From positions 31,952,254-32,016,253 of the forward strand of contig NC_056765.1 of assembly GCF_018687715.1 (NCBI RefSeq): a stretch of 64,000 nt of DNA. Reading direction: 5' to 3'. Source of the stretch: Carya illinoinensis. Its lineage: Eukaryota > Streptophyta > Magnoliopsida > Fagales > Juglandaceae. This document shows, piece after piece, positions 44,247-56,814 of this stretch (its first letter is position 1; each line of letters begins with the position of its first letter). Both the position numbers and the translations under genes were made by a program. Below the pieces are notes generated by a model, which did no database searches, was not told where the DNA came from, and saw nothing but the letters and a program-made list of their open reading frames with translations.

Positions 44247-45368
44247 AGAAGCGAAGTTTTTTTTTTTTTTCCTAATCAAGGAGAAGCGAAGTTACGTAGA
44301 ACCTTGGTGTGCAAATTCAATTCATTGGCCCTACGTGTTTTAAATTTCTTTCTTTTTGCATGCATTATTAATGTTGATAACTACGAAAGGAGAAAGCTGA
44401 CCAACGTCGACTTTTGAGTATACCGGATAATATTTTAAATAGATAAGAGACTTAACTCAAAATAAATAAATAAATAAATAAAACAGTAGGTTTAAAAGGT
44501 GTCGGAGGGAAGTTCCCTCCCTAAAGACATAGACAGGTCCACAATGTCAGTAAGAAAAAGTTGGTTCTAGTCATGATTGGGAAAAAATTAAAATAGCTAC
44601 TAATTTGCAATCACTATATCAAATGAATTTTTTTCTTCTTATAGAAAATGTAGCCAAGTCAATCAACAGCTTTATCAAATTAATTTAATATTTTGCAATT
44701 TTACCTCTTACTCCACACCGACTCTAAAGTTTTATTAACTAAAAAGGTCGGAGGTGGCGATGTACCAACTGCAACTCTGATTGCGACTTGGACTTCAATA
44801 TTGTACATATTTTATAAAAATATTTATTTTTTTATATATTAATCATATATATTTTATATAACTATAACTTATATAGTTAATTAAATTCAATAATATACTA
44901 GTATGAACAAATTATTATAAAATAATATGCTTATACTATAATATAAATAGACTAAATTCATTAATAATTGTTTAGTATATGTAAACACCATACTATTAAC
45001 TGTTACTACCATGTAACACTAATATATAATAACAACTAATGTATAAACACTAATGTATAATAACATATAATACTAATTATATAATAATCAATGTATAATA
45101 ATATTTAATACTAATGTATTATGTATAAACACAAATATATAAATTTATAATAACATGTAATACAAATGTATAAACATTAATATATAATAACATATAATAC
45201 TAATAACATTAATTTGTACAATGATTTATTTTCTCAATATTGGTTATGTTTTAATAAATTGAAATTGAAAAAATATTTTTTTAAAAAAACTTACTTCTCC
45301 ACGTGTAAGTTATTAATATGTTAAAAATTATAAAATTTGAATTTCAAAAGAAAACTAACACATGTATA
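44247..45368. repeat. TNL-upstream block copies and duplicated AT-rich segment
   Basis: GAGAAGCGAAG appears at 44247 and again at 44281, followed by TTGGTGTGCAAATTCA and AAGGAGAAAGCTGACCAACG. Bases 44645-44960 duplicate 34835-35170. The rest is AT-rich with an irregular TATAATAACA repeat (about 45000-45200). No gene. Confidence 0.6.
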
Positions 45369-45560
45369 AGAGCATTGCTACACATAAGCTTACACACCAC
45401 ATACCGTATATTTTTTTATTTTTTCCAATTTTTTTTTGAGTTTATTCTTCTTAAACTAATTAAATTTTTTTACTTATTATCTATATATCAAACATTTGAT
45501 AAAATAAAAAAATAAAAAAAAATATGGTGTGTGATTTGTAGGCTTATGTTTAGAATTTTT
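45369..45560. mobile_element. MITE with CACACCA inverted ends
   Basis: GCTACACATAAGCTTACACA...CCACATACC on the left pairs with ATGGTGTGTGATTTGTAGGC...TTATGTTTAG on the right. A copy of the right end recurs at about 46385-46430, where the tandem duplication repeats it. Confidence 0.6.
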
Positions 45561-46895
45561 CATGTATAAAAATATAAGTAAAACTATAAATACACATAAC
45601 ACTATTCTGTGTTTTATTTAAGAAGTCCTAAAGTCGGTGGAAGACATGTAGGAAATTACGTAGATACGCGCTAATTGTAAGCAATGCATTCCTTAACCGA
45701 TAGTTGATGCTGCATCTACTTTGAACTTTCCATCTCAAGTTAACCAGTACTAGTACTATTTTTATTTTTTTTTATTTTTTTAATTTTATTTTAAAGAAGT
45801 GACTTATTAATAAAATTGTATATTTTTTTAATTTTTTCTTAATAATTAAGGATATTAAAAAATACTTAAAATAAAAAAATAAAATTTTAAATATACTATA
45901 AAATAATAAAATAAGAATAAGAGAGTAATAAAAGTCTCATTATATACCCTCCTTCGAGTTGAGGAGAAGCGAAGCTACGATGAACCTTGGCGTGCAAATT
46001 CATTGGCCCTATGCGTGCGTTTTAAATCTCTTTCTTTTTACAAGCATTATTTAATGTTGATGACTACGAAAGGAGAAAGCTGACCAACGTCGGCTTTTGA
46101 GTAGACCGCGTGCTATGTTGATGCATGATGTTTCAATTCCTATCGCTAATTTTAAGCAAGCAATGATAGAAGGGCATAATAATCTTTTGCCTTACCGAGG
46201 TAAAGTTTTTGTATTCTTAATTAAATTTGTGTATATATAAAAGATGACTCCTATGATCACAAATAGATTATACAAAAGTAATTTAGAAATTAAATATTTG
46301 ATAAAAGAAAAAAATTAAAAAAAAAAACTTAAACATTTGATATATATCAAACATTTGATAAAAGAAAAAAATTAAAAAAGAATGAAAAAAAATATGATTT
46401 GTGGTGTGTAGGCTTATATTTAGAAATTTTCATGTATAAAAGTATAAGTAAAACTATAAATACACATAACACTACTCTGTGTTTTATTTAAGAAGTCCTA
46501 AAGTCGGTGGAAGACACCCAGGAAATTATGCAAATACGCGCTAATTGTAAGCAATGCATTCCTTAACCGATAGTTGATTCTGCATCTACTTTGAACTTTC
46601 CATCTCAAGTTGACCAGTACTAGTACTATTTTTATTTTTTTTTAATTTTTTAATTTTATTTTAAAGAAGTGACTGTTAATAAAATTATATATATTTTTTT
46701 AATTTTTTTTAATAATTAAGGATGTTAAAAAAATACTTAAAATAAAAAAAATAAAAATTTTAAATATACTATAAAATAATAAAATAAGAATAAGAGAGTA
46801 ATAAAAGTCTCATTATATACCCTCCTTTGAGTCGAGGAGAAGCGAAGCTACGTAGAACCTTGGCGTGCAAATTCAAACATACTTGTAAAGATATT
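45520..46895. repeat. Tandem duplication of a TNL-upstream block, period about 870 bp
   Basis: CATGTATAAA at 45561 and 46431 opens two closely similar copies of several hundred bp. Shared landmarks are AAGAAGTCCTAAAGTCGGTGG, CATTCCTTAACCGATAGTTG, ACTTTCCATCTCAAGTT and GAGAAGCGAAGCTACG. The first copy continues into AAAGCTGACCAACGTCGGCT near 46078; the second breaks off near 46880. Non-coding. Confidence 0.85.
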
Positions 46896-47560
46896 CAAAC
46901 AATAGAATTGGTTTGTTCTGGGTAGAAACCCAGAGTGGTTTTACCTCTCAAAGATAGTTATTTGTCTTGTCTTGCTTTATCATTTATATTTATATTTCTA
47001 TTCGTTATAGTGGTTTGATGCATGTGAGTTAATTCGAAATCTAATAAATATTGTTAATCTAGACACAAGTTAAAATTGGGTAAAGAATTGTGACGTACAC
47101 TTATTTAGGATCAATCCTGTAATTTCACTTACAATTGGAGACTTCAGCTTATCTTGTAGCATCTCTCGGAAATTGCTAACCTAATTAAAGTAATTTTTCT
47201 ACTCAACATTCATACGCCACATATTTAATATTTAATAAGAGAAAAAATAAAATAAAAAATAAAAAATATTATGTGCAGTATCCTCGGCTAGGGGTGTGCA
47301 TCCGGATCTAGAGCACAGGTAGGAATTATGGATGATCGAGGCACCCAGAGCACTACTGCTAGTTATGGTCATGGTTGTCCTCGACTGTGGGTTACACAAT
47401 AGTCCCGATGATGGTTATGTGGTGTCTCCAAGGAAGAGAAAAAAGTATGTGCGTTGCTGGGTAGTGAGATATGGAGTTCGACAGTGAGAGAGCACAAGAG
47501 AGGGGCGTCATCGATGGGTGGCCAGCAGCCTAGAATCTCACCATCTGACAATGAGCAGTG

Positions 47561-47597
<37 letters not shown>

Positions 47598-48515
47598 CAA
47601 GGTAGTGACACCAAATGAGGAAGAACACCATTGCCAGCTTCGGACTAGCTCGTCGGGGTTACGACGGGAATGACAGGAGGGGAGTCAAGTGTGGCTGAGG
47701 TTGGAAGTAAGTTTTAATAAGTCCCCTACGTTCTATTTCAAATTTTGATAAAAACAAGTTTAAAAACTTTCTCAACCTAAACATCATTTTTAATAAGTAA
47801 ATCAAGACCATGCAATATGATTTTAATTTTTAAAGGATGGAATTTCCGAAATAGCAGGTACTCATTGAGCACGTGACAAGTGAATTTTTGTTCAATTTTC
47901 ACTTAAAGAATTGTTATTTACCCTTTCTTTGAAAAAATATGTAATTTCTCAAGTATTTAAAGAGGTTCGTACGTCATAATATTTTAAATAGATAAGAGAC
48001 TTAAGTTTTAAAAAATAAGCTGTATTATTGGAAACGTAAGTTTAAAAAGTGTCAGCAGGGAAGTTTTCTCTCCCTGAAGACATAGGGAAGGTCTATAATG
48101 TGGTTAAGAAAATTGGTTCTACTCATGATTGAAAAAAAGTAAAATAGCTACTAATTTACAATCACTATTATCAAAAGAATTTTTTTGATTTTTCTTTAAA
48201 AAATGTATCCAAGTCAGTCAACAACTTTATCAAATTAAGTTATAATTTTGCCATCATCCTATTAAGTACAAGATGAGAGAAGTTGCACAGAACCTTCATA
48301 TGCCTTCATAGGCCCGCACTATGTACCTACGCGTTTGAATGAATTGTAAGGACGACTGAGGCTAGGAGAGTTGACAAAGTCTTCTGGTGTCATTCCAAGG
48401 AATTTATTCGTCTACGTGTTTTATTTTGAAATTAAGAAATTACGGAGAATGATCGATGTGCGACCTGTGATTAGACTTGGATCGATAAATATGGAAGTTG
48501 AAGGTATCCATGGCT
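46896..48515. other. Spacer upstream of TNL1, with (GA)n at 47566-47595
   Basis: A GC-richer insert from about 47285 (TAGGGGTGTGCATCCGG) to 47710 contains a (GA)15 run and short frames without a recognisable domain; it is probably a transposon piece. From about 48240 the sequence matches the block before TNL2 (57520-57920) and before the remnant at 32325. Confidence 0.5.
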
Positions 48516-48522
48516 AGCTTCT

Positions 48523-48533
48523 ATTATATATAC
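48523..48533 (+). promoter_or_regulatory. TATA box of TNL1
   Basis: ATTATATATAC lies about 115 bp upstream of the ATG. TNL2 has a TATATA at about the same distance (58243). The stretch between TATA and ATG (CTAAGCCCGCAAATTACC...) is conserved between the two genes and the 32.3-kb remnant. Confidence 0.5.
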
Positions 48534-48643
48534 ATACAGATTACCGCATGATCATATCTTCAGTGTTCTTCTCATTTTCTAAGCCCGCAAATTACCAATA
48601 TTCCCTTCCACAATTCAGCTTCTAAATCTCTTGAATTGCATTA

Positions 48644-51600
48644 ATGGCCACCCAAACACCCTCTTCATCTACTTCAGAAGTTAGTACGAACAGAGAAAGA
48701 GATGATTCATCTTCGCCTCGATGGAAATATGAAGTTTTCCTTAGTTTCTATGGCAAAGACACTCGCAAGGGTTTTACGGATCATCTACATGCTGATTTAA
48801 AACGGAAAGGCATTCTCGTCTTTAGGGATGATGAAGCACTCAAGCGAGGAGAATACATTTCTCAAGCGCTTCTGAAAGCAATTCAAGAATCACAATACGC
48901 GATCGTCATTTTCTCTGCAAATTATGCTTTGTCCAAATGGTGCCTCATGGAACTTGCTGAGATAGTTGAATGGGAGGAAAAGAAAAGGCTCATAGTTCTT
49001 CCTATTTTCTACCATGTGGATCCTTCTGACGTGAGAAATCAGAGTGGGTCTTTTGCAGAAGCGTTCACTGCACATGAAAAAGATCCCAAGATAGACAAGA
49101 AAGATACGGATATGTGGAAAAATGCTTTGAGAAAAGCCGGCAGTATCGCCGGATGGCACATACACGACGGGTAACATTTAGCCCTCTTTTGATCTTATTC
49201 CATTGAAAGCTAGCAAGCAATTAATATATATATATCTACTTAAATTATAACATTTATAATTTTTAAAATGTTTACATTGTGATCTGGTCTGACAGCTCGA
49301 GTGTTGCAAGAGGCAAAATATTGAAGTACGAATTAAAGTGTTTCGCTTTCTCTAATAAACAATGCTAATTATCAGCTAAAGCTAGCCTTTTTTGTTTTTT
49401 TGGTTTGTGTCGATTCAAGTCTCGTTAATATTAATTGTTCTATAAATTTATAGGTATGAATCAACAATTATACAAGAAATCAGCGGACGTCTATCTCGTG
49501 AGTTGAATTCCAAATTCTCACGTCATGATTATGATAAACTTGTTGCAATAGACTCCCATGTAGACAAAATGATGGAGTTATTGGATATGGAATCGGATGA
49601 TGTTCGCTTCGTAGGAATTCATGGGATGGGTGGCGTTGGTAAGACAACGCTGGCCGAAATAATTTATGATAGAGTTTCTTCTGATTGTCGATTTGAAGGA
49701 AGCAGCATTATTTCTTGTGTTAGAAAAAACTCTGCTACTGCTTGTGATCTATCTTCTTTACAAAAAGAACTCCTTTCTACAATCATGCAAGAGGAAATAC
49801 ATGTATACAATCATCACCAGGGAATTGGGATGATAATGAAGAGGCTGCAGAATAAAAGGGTTTTTATCGTCCTTGATAATGTGGATAGCGACAAGCAACT
49901 AACGGCATTAGCAGGGGATCGGAAATGGTTTGGTCCAGGGAGTAGGGTGATTATAACTAGCAGAGATAGTCATCTATTGAGAACACATGAAGTGAAGCAT
50001 ACCTATAAGGTTAAGCCGCTTGAAACAACAAAAGCTTTGCAACTCTTTAGTTTGTCAGCCTTCAAGAAAACCCATCCAATAGAGGATTACAAGGATCTAT
50101 CTATGGATTTTGTAAATTATGCTCAAGGCCTTCCTTTAGCTCTTAAAGTTTTGGGTTCCTTGTTATTTGGGAGAAAAATAGAGGCATGGAAAAGTGAGAA
50201 AGATAAACTAAAAGCAATTCCTGATCCAAATATTATGGATGTACTTCAAATAAGTTTTGATGGGCTGCAGGAATCGCAAAAAGAGTTATTTCTGGATCTG
50301 GCGTGTTTGTTCCGAGGACAACATATGGTGGATGACAAATTTTATGAGATGTTGGAAAGTTTTGGTCATTATCGCATCGACATTGACGTTCTCGTTGAGA
50401 AGTCCCTCATAAGCAAATCACAAATTGGATGGTTGTCCATGCATGATTTGCTAGAAGAACTGGGCCGGGAAATAGTTCGCCGTGAATGCCCTCAAGAACC
50501 AGGAAAACGTAGTAGACTATTTCGTTTGGAGCATCTCTATCAAGTACTGAAGAATGATACTGTAAGTTGATTAGTGTAGACATTAATATAAAACGGTATA
50601 TTTTCTTCCTAATTCTTGCTAACCTGTTGTTCTTGGTTACCAGGGAACTGATGCAATTAAAGGCATAGTCATGGATTTTTGTCCTAAAACGGAACACACA
50701 CTCAACGCCAAAGCATTGCCAAAAATGAGAAAATTGAGATTTTTTAAATTCCATCATTCTCAAAATATAAAATGGGATGGATACCCTTTAGAACACATGC
50801 CAACCAATGAGTTGAAACGCCTAGAGTGGTCTGGATATCATTTGAGATCCTGGCCGAGCAGTTTCCAACCAAAAAATCTTACTGTACTGAGGATGCCTTT
50901 CAGCCACATCACACAACTATGGAAGGGCTCGATGGTAAGTTTTTCCCTCAAATAAATGAGTATTCTTCTTAATAACCACCTTTATTTTTCCACATAAGTT
51001 AATATATTCATATTTTGATCCAATTAACTATGCTTGTTTATAACAGGATTTAGACAATTTGAAGGAATTAGATCTGAGCCATTCTGAGAACTTGATTGAA
51101 ATACCAGATTTGACAGGAGCCCCAAATCTTGAGAACATAAACCTGTATGGTTGTAAAAGCTTGTGTGAGGTCCACCCATCCATCGGAAGTCTCAAACGAT
51201 TAAAACGATTTTCACTTCTGCTATGTTCAAGCCTTGAGAAGTTGCCAGACCTGAGTAAGTTGGAATGCCTGAAATATTTTAGGGCAACGAAAACTGCTAT
51301 AACACAAATACCATCTGTCAATCTACTCCCCAAGAGCAATTGTTGGTTTAGTCTTCAAGGACGCAAGTTGATGAGAGATCCCACCTATGATATCGGATCA
51401 CTTGTAGAATGTTATATGGAAGGAAAACATGGGGTGCAAGTAGTGTGCATTGATTTTGACGGCAAAGCAGAAAAAATTTTAGACGTCGCAGGTGGAATTG
51501 TTGGGAAATTATATGGCGATGCGGTAAGTCAGTGTGTCTGATCTCTCATTCTCTTCTTTAGAAACAAACAAAACATGTCAGAGAAATGCTTTAATAAAAA

Positions 51601-52380
51601 AGGATTTCATTTCACAAATAGAAAAACTAATCATTGCCAAACTAATCATCGCCTTGCAATTGCTTAATTTTTGCTGCAATTAACATCTCTTTTTGTGGGT
51701 TGTTTTTACAGATGATGATAAGTGGGTGGTCGCTGGGATTCAATATCCCGGAGTGGGTCCGGTATAGAAGTAATGGCTCCTCTGTAACGATAGATTTGGA
51801 TGGTATTACGAATCCGTAGATGGGGTGTGCTCTCTTTATTGTTTGTGATTCTGATGAATTCTATCCCCTTGATGAATATACTTCAATTTCTTCGTTATTC
51901 AACGATTTGACTCAATTTTCAAGGGTGCGTCTTGACTTATTGTTTGAGAGGGATGAAGAAGAATATTGGGAAGAATGTTCTTTTGATGAAGAAGAATATT
52001 GGGAAGCATGTTCTTTTAGTTACAAATATATGCCTCCTCTCTTGGACGATTGTTTAACTAAGGGTATTGGATTCTGGGTGTATATACCGGCAGTTTTGCA
52101 ATTTTTGCAGTTTTTGAATATACGAAGGAGGCTCATTAAGATTTCATTTGAAGCATGCTTGTTTGATGACAACCGTATGATGGGTCAATGGATAAAAGTG
52201 AAAGAATGCGGGGTGCATTTAGTATGTCCAAATGATGGTGCCAAGTCAGAGTTCTTTAATAGCATTGCTCCTTTTCGCCGTTCGGTATCTTCAGATTCGG
52301 ATTCAAATTCAGATTTCCATCGTATATATAGTGCTGTTATTCAAAAGAAAGAGGAAGCGGGAATTGTAGAATTTAGTTGA
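48644..52380 (+). CDS. TNL1: TIR-NB-LRR resistance protein with a stop codon in the last exon
   Basis: Five exons with GT-AG borders: 48644-49170, 49454-50561, 50644-50934, 51047-51523 and 51712-52380. Phases agree at every junction. Exon 1 is a TIR domain (RWKYEVFLSFYGKDTRK to about residue 170), with the SKWCLMELAEI motif holding the catalytic Glu of NADase TIRs. Exon 2 is NB-ARC: P-loop GMGGVGKTTLAE (about residue 233), kinase-2 VFIVLDNVDS, RNBS-B GSRVIITSRDS, GLPLALKVLGS, LFLDLACLFRG and MHDLLEELGREIVRR (about 505). Exons 3-4 carry a short LRR region of four or five repeats (LKRLEWSGYHLRSWPSSF, LKELDLSHSENLIEIP). Exon 5 starts a C-JID jelly-roll domain, but TAG at 51817-51819 stops it; TNL2 has GAG there. 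The predicted product is 836 residues. Without the stop the frame stays open to 52380. TNLs are cytosolic or nuclear immune receptors acting through EDS1. It may be a functional truncated receptor or a very young pseudogene. Confidence 0.85.
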
Positions 52381-53540
52381 GTGAACTCAGTGGAACTATT
52401 TCATTGACCATTCAGAGAGATGTGCGAAAATTTTGAGGATCTTAAACTTTAAAATCCTCAAATAATGTTATCTACTATTAATTTGCAGTGGATTTAAATT
52501 TACCATTTACCAAAAAGGCTTTTTGTTTGTTTTTTTTTTTTTTTTTTATTCTGGATAGCTTTTTATTCAGAAACAGTACTGGTTCATAAAATTCTTAAGA
52601 TGGAAAACTATAGCTATTCTTTCTGTTGGTGTTTATAAGTTTATTGTGCATTAGAATTTCAATGTTCTATAGTTTCTTGTGCTTCAAAGTATCACGAGAT
52701 GTGTATCTTAATTTGCAAAATACTTCTACTATTAGGAATTAGCTTTGCGGTCTTAAGTGTTCTCTTGAAGAGGATTGGAAAGTACTACGTGAAAATCAAG
52801 ATCCCCTGAAATTCTAATATTTTGCTTACCATATTAATTAATTTGTATGTAATTTCCAGAGCTAGTAGTTTTCTTTTCTTTTCTCCCCAAATGAGAATAA
52901 TTGGAATTGATTCTTTGCCAATTACGTGTTATTTTTCTTGAGCGGGTGGTTGTAATGTTATAACTTGTTTCTACGTACCTCTGATAAAGGTAAAAGAGTG
53001 TCTTTGAAAGGAAGTTATGAAGTGGCAGACATGGTATTTGTTGTAATGTCTATGAAAATGAGGGAAAATCAACAGTTTTGAGTGCAAGTTGCGCCCAGAG
53101 TATCTTATAGTTACTTTGTTCGTAGAGCAGCAAAAAATTAAACAAATCAGCATTTGTTGCGATGTGGATATTCCATTATTTGGTGCTTTGAGATTATGAA
53201 GTACTTGCCATGTTGACCTAATTCTTCTCTTCACTCCAAAGGAAAATTTTCATGCTGATTATTTCCTCTCTTTTTTTTTTCTTTTTTTTTTTTTAAAGGC
53301 ATTTTTTTTTTTTTTGAAATTTGTGGATCTATCCTCTGACATTCACTTTTGAAATTTGTGGGTAGACATGAGAGATTGAAAATTTGAAAGTAGCAGTTGT
53401 TTTTTTTTTTTTTTTTTTTTAATCATTGTATAATTGTACGAGACAGATTCAATTCATTCATTTGCTTCCTGGGTTTATGCCTTTTTTCTCCTAATCTTAG
53501 TTGGAGTAATGCCTGATGAAACTTTATTTCATGCATTGTA
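52381..53540. other. 3' flank of TNL1, no gene
   Basis: The stretch from 52395 to about 53260 aligns in pieces with 62100-62800 after TNL2 (for example CTACTATTAATTTGC, GGCTTTTTGTTTG, TTTTATTCAGAAACAGTACT, GAAGTGGCAGACATGG). This shows that the duplication unit extended past the gene. Long T runs occur at about 53270-53310 and 53400-53420. Confidence 0.7.
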
Positions 53541-53716
53541 AGGTGGATGTGAATGGTAAAGAAGCTGCTCCGTTGTACAAGTTCTTGAAGTCTAGCAAAG
53601 GTGGGCCTATTTGGAGACAATATAAATTGGAATTTTTCTAAATTCCTGGTTGATAAAGATGGGAATGTTGTTGACCGTTATGCAAAGGTGGCCATAGAAA
53701 AAATGAAGCCATAGCT
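53541..53716 (+). pseudogene. Glutathione peroxidase C-terminal fragment
   Basis: After an intron-like AG, the frame reads [20 protein letters not shown] and then GG. A one-base insertion follows, and in the next frame [35 protein letters not shown] and TAG. The first parts are the conserved C-terminal half of plant glutathione (thioredoxin) peroxidases, including the WNFSKFLVD motif with its Trp and Asn. The usual PTTSPLS after DRYA is absent. The N-terminal exons with the catalytic Cys are not present. It is a dead fragment trapped between TNL1 and TNL2. Confidence 0.8.
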
Positions 53717-54355
53717 TGTTTTGTAATGGACTTTTGTTTTTGTACTGGACTTTTGCATTTGTATTGGACATGCCACTAAGTAATTATTCCAACATATTTT
53801 GGTGTATTGAGAAGTTGTACATGTCTATCTCGAACTTTGTTGGAGCTTGGAGTTGTAAATATGTGTAGCTCTAGTTTTGGTAATTTGACAAGTTCTACTA
53901 GACTTTTGCATCTAGTTGAAGTTTCAGTCAAATTACAAAGTCTAAGAAATGATACTGTCAACTATGATTTCCGGTTTTCTAGTTTATATTTTTATTTTAT
54001 AAATCTGATATAACATGTTTTCTAGTTTTGCTTTCCATGGATGTCACATATAATCCATGAGCCAACAACTCTAGATCCAACAACACAGGCAGAATGATAC
54101 TTTTTTCCACTAATGTGAGTTACCATTCATCAATACCATCTGATACACAATTACAATCCGAAACATGGCATGATCTGTATGAAAACCGGTCTCAACCAAC
54201 TTTTAATTTTGAGCATAAGCATTAAACTTGGGCCACAATATAATTATCTGAAAGTTCCAATATGATAACATATGAATCATGAAGTAAAGTCCATTCTGAT
54301 CTATCAAAAGTCGAATTATCTGCTTTCACTCTATCATCACAAACCTGCAACTATG
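53717..54355. other. Spacer, no gene recognised
   Basis: No supported gene. Bases 53700-53720 include the end of the peroxidase fragment and probable 3' UTR. The rest is single-copy-looking AT-rich sequence. Confidence 0.4.
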
Positions 54356-54359
54356 CTTC

Positions 54360-54680
54360 TTTAAGAAAAAATCCACAAAAATACATCAAAGCCACAAAAA
54401 TGCATCAAATCCACAAAAAATCCCTATATTACATTCAAGCCACAAAAATACATTAAATCTACAAAAAAATCTTTGGATTACATTCAAGCCACATAAATAC
54501 ATTAAATCTACAAAACAAATATATTAAAGTCCATAAAAATACATTAAATCTACAAAAATAAAAAATCCCTAGATTACATTCAATCCACAAACAAATACAT
54601 TAAAGTCCACAAAAATACATTAAAGTCCACAAAAAATACATTGAAGTCAACAAAAATCCATTCAAGCCACAAAAATCATT
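54360..54680. repeat. Degenerate minisatellite of CCACAAAAATACATTAAA units
   Basis: About sixteen imperfect units of 17-20 bp (CCACAAAAATACATTAAAGT), some followed by ATCCCTAGATTACATTCAAG, giving a higher-order period of about 60 bp in the first half. No coding frame. Confidence 0.85.
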
Positions 54681-54689
54681 TCAGTGGTT

Positions 54690-56500
54690 GTGATCCGTCC
54701 ATCCCATGGTGCAATGATTGTGATCCATCAAACCCAAAGTGCATCTATAAAGAATAAACGTGGTGTCAATAAATACATTAAAATATCAGAAAAAATTGGG
54801 ATCTACTTACACTTTTTTGACTCTGAATCACTGTTCTCAGAGTTGGGATCCAATAATTCAAAAGCTGTGCTTTGTGGCACACCCTGGTGATAAATACTCA
54901 TAAAAACAAAGCAATAAATGATATAACATACCACGGATGGGGGATTTGAGTTAGATGATGTTTGCGTAGATGGCTGTTCTTTCCCATTTCCCATGCTGAG
55001 AATGAGACAAATGCATTGTCAATATATGCAAGGATATATAAGCTGTTCAAAAAAAAAAAAAAAAAATTACTCTACTTTTGAAAATTAGCAAAAGTAATGC
55101 CATTTGTTTATGATCTTAAATATGACTCAATTTTAAAACATGAAGATATATATGCTGCATTTGTATGTGTCCGTAAGATTGAGTGAACTAATAATTAAAA
55201 TGATGGAAAGCTATATATAATTGTTTAAAATGAAGTAATAGAGTGAGGACTATATATAGAATCCTTTATAGCATAATTTTGGCAGTTAACATTTGTGAGT
55301 CAATTGATGTTTCTTTACCAGATTATATCAATTATTGTCTAACATCCAGCTGTCCTTTTCCTGAATATTCCTTTGTCTTATCATAATATTTCTCCCACGT
55401 ACATGGAATGGATAGAGTGAGGACTGTATAAACGAAAACAATAGCTCCAACTTATTTAATAAATGAAGAGGGTGACTTGCCCTCTCTTTCTGTATGTCCA
55501 TGCACCATTTGTCTTCATCAAATTTCTTAAAGCTTCCTGACCGAAAGGAAATAGGCCCGTAGGTGGGGATGCCCAACAAGAATAGATAGCCATGATCATG
55601 CACATGCTGAACCAGTGTTAGGTATGCTATGAGGAGACAACCAACTGAAGTAGGATTTTCATAAAGTAATGCCAAAATTTTTTGAGCAATTTCTCAAACA
55701 TTTCTCAAAGCAGGGCACCATCTAAATAGAAGGTAAAGGAAACCTTCATTTGAAGCTTTTTCAATTTAATCAAATGAAGAGGTAACAAATAAAAATCACA
55801 TTATATACTCCAAGTGAAGATTGATGACCCTTTATTAAAAGAAAAAGTACTCAAAATCCACGAGTCTTTGCATGTACTTCGCGGCAACTTTGAATATACG
55901 TATGTTAATGCACAAACATGAGATTAAGATCAAAAGATCGGCAATTAATCTCTCTTCTCTGATCAACTATATGCATGTCACCATCTCGATCGAAAGCTGC
56001 TTAAGCAAAACTACTTTGGTTGGCATACCTAATCCATAACGACAGCACCAAATAAATTAAAGAATAGAAAAGAAGAGAATAGAAAAGGCATACACGCATG
56101 CACAAAAGTCCTATATATTTGCATAAAATACATGTACGCCTAATTACATGAGTTGCTTCAGCCTTAAAGAATCTAAAGTCAAAGACATGCATGCTTTTCC
56201 CTTCCAGAATCATGGAACTACATGCAGCCTTGGGAGATATACCATATATAGAACATACGTACCTCCAAGAATAATTTTCACTGAGATGATGGCCTGACAC
56301 AGATCCACCCACGAGGCCCGAACTCTGCTTGTGTCAAGTACCCAAACTGTTCAAGACCAGAGCCAGTCATTAAGCAAAATTTTGAAACGAAATCTTGAAG
56401 AATGCCTGAAGAAATGTGTAAACACTCACCAAGAATATGCGGAGGACTGGGTTGGGAGAACCGAATCACCTCTCATGGCAACCACAGATCTCTATCTCAC
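54690..56500 (-). other. Possible minus-strand transcribed locus, unidentified
   Basis: A CpG-rich stretch at 56470-56640 is unlike its AT-rich surroundings and resembles a promoter/5' UTR for minus-strand transcription. Downstream on the minus strand several exon-like pieces have good splice borders. One is MGNGKEQPSTQTSSNSNPPS near 54940-54994, followed by GT. Another is GVPQSTAFELLDPNSENSDS, then ESKK, near 54815-54885, bounded by AG and GTAAGT. A third, MHFGFDGSQSLHHGMDGSQP, lies near 54685-54745 after AG. I do not recognise the product. It could be a small gene, a non-coding RNA or the tail of a lost gene. Confidence 0.25.
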
Positions 56501-56814
56501 CCACCCCGCTGCGACTCAGAGTTACGGGTACGTGACGACGGCGACCCAGACAACCGGACGGTGACAACTACCAAAGACATCGACCGGAGACGCACGGCAC
56601 AATGGCTAGGGCGACGTCTCTGCTCAGATCTCCCTCTCTCTGGTTTCGCTCTGCATATCCCTCCCAAAATCTATTTCCCTCCATTCCATGATATTTGCCT
56701 CTCTCTTTTATTTTTTTTGTTTTTTATTTTTTTTATTAGCTGAAGTGGCACTGCCACGTCATCTGATGCCGCGGCGAAGACGCAGGGACGGTTGTCCCTA
56801 GAAGAACTGGTTCG

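Noticed and set aside
37461..44249. A clean 3-bp target duplication for the large CACTA element
   Set aside because: The left flank is ATC directly before CACTA and the right is AGA. An AGA/AGA reading needs two extra bases on the left, so it is not claimed.
47369..47551. Minus-strand 60-codon ORF upstream of TNL1
   Set aside because: No domain, located in a GC-richer transposon-like insert next to a (GA)n run.
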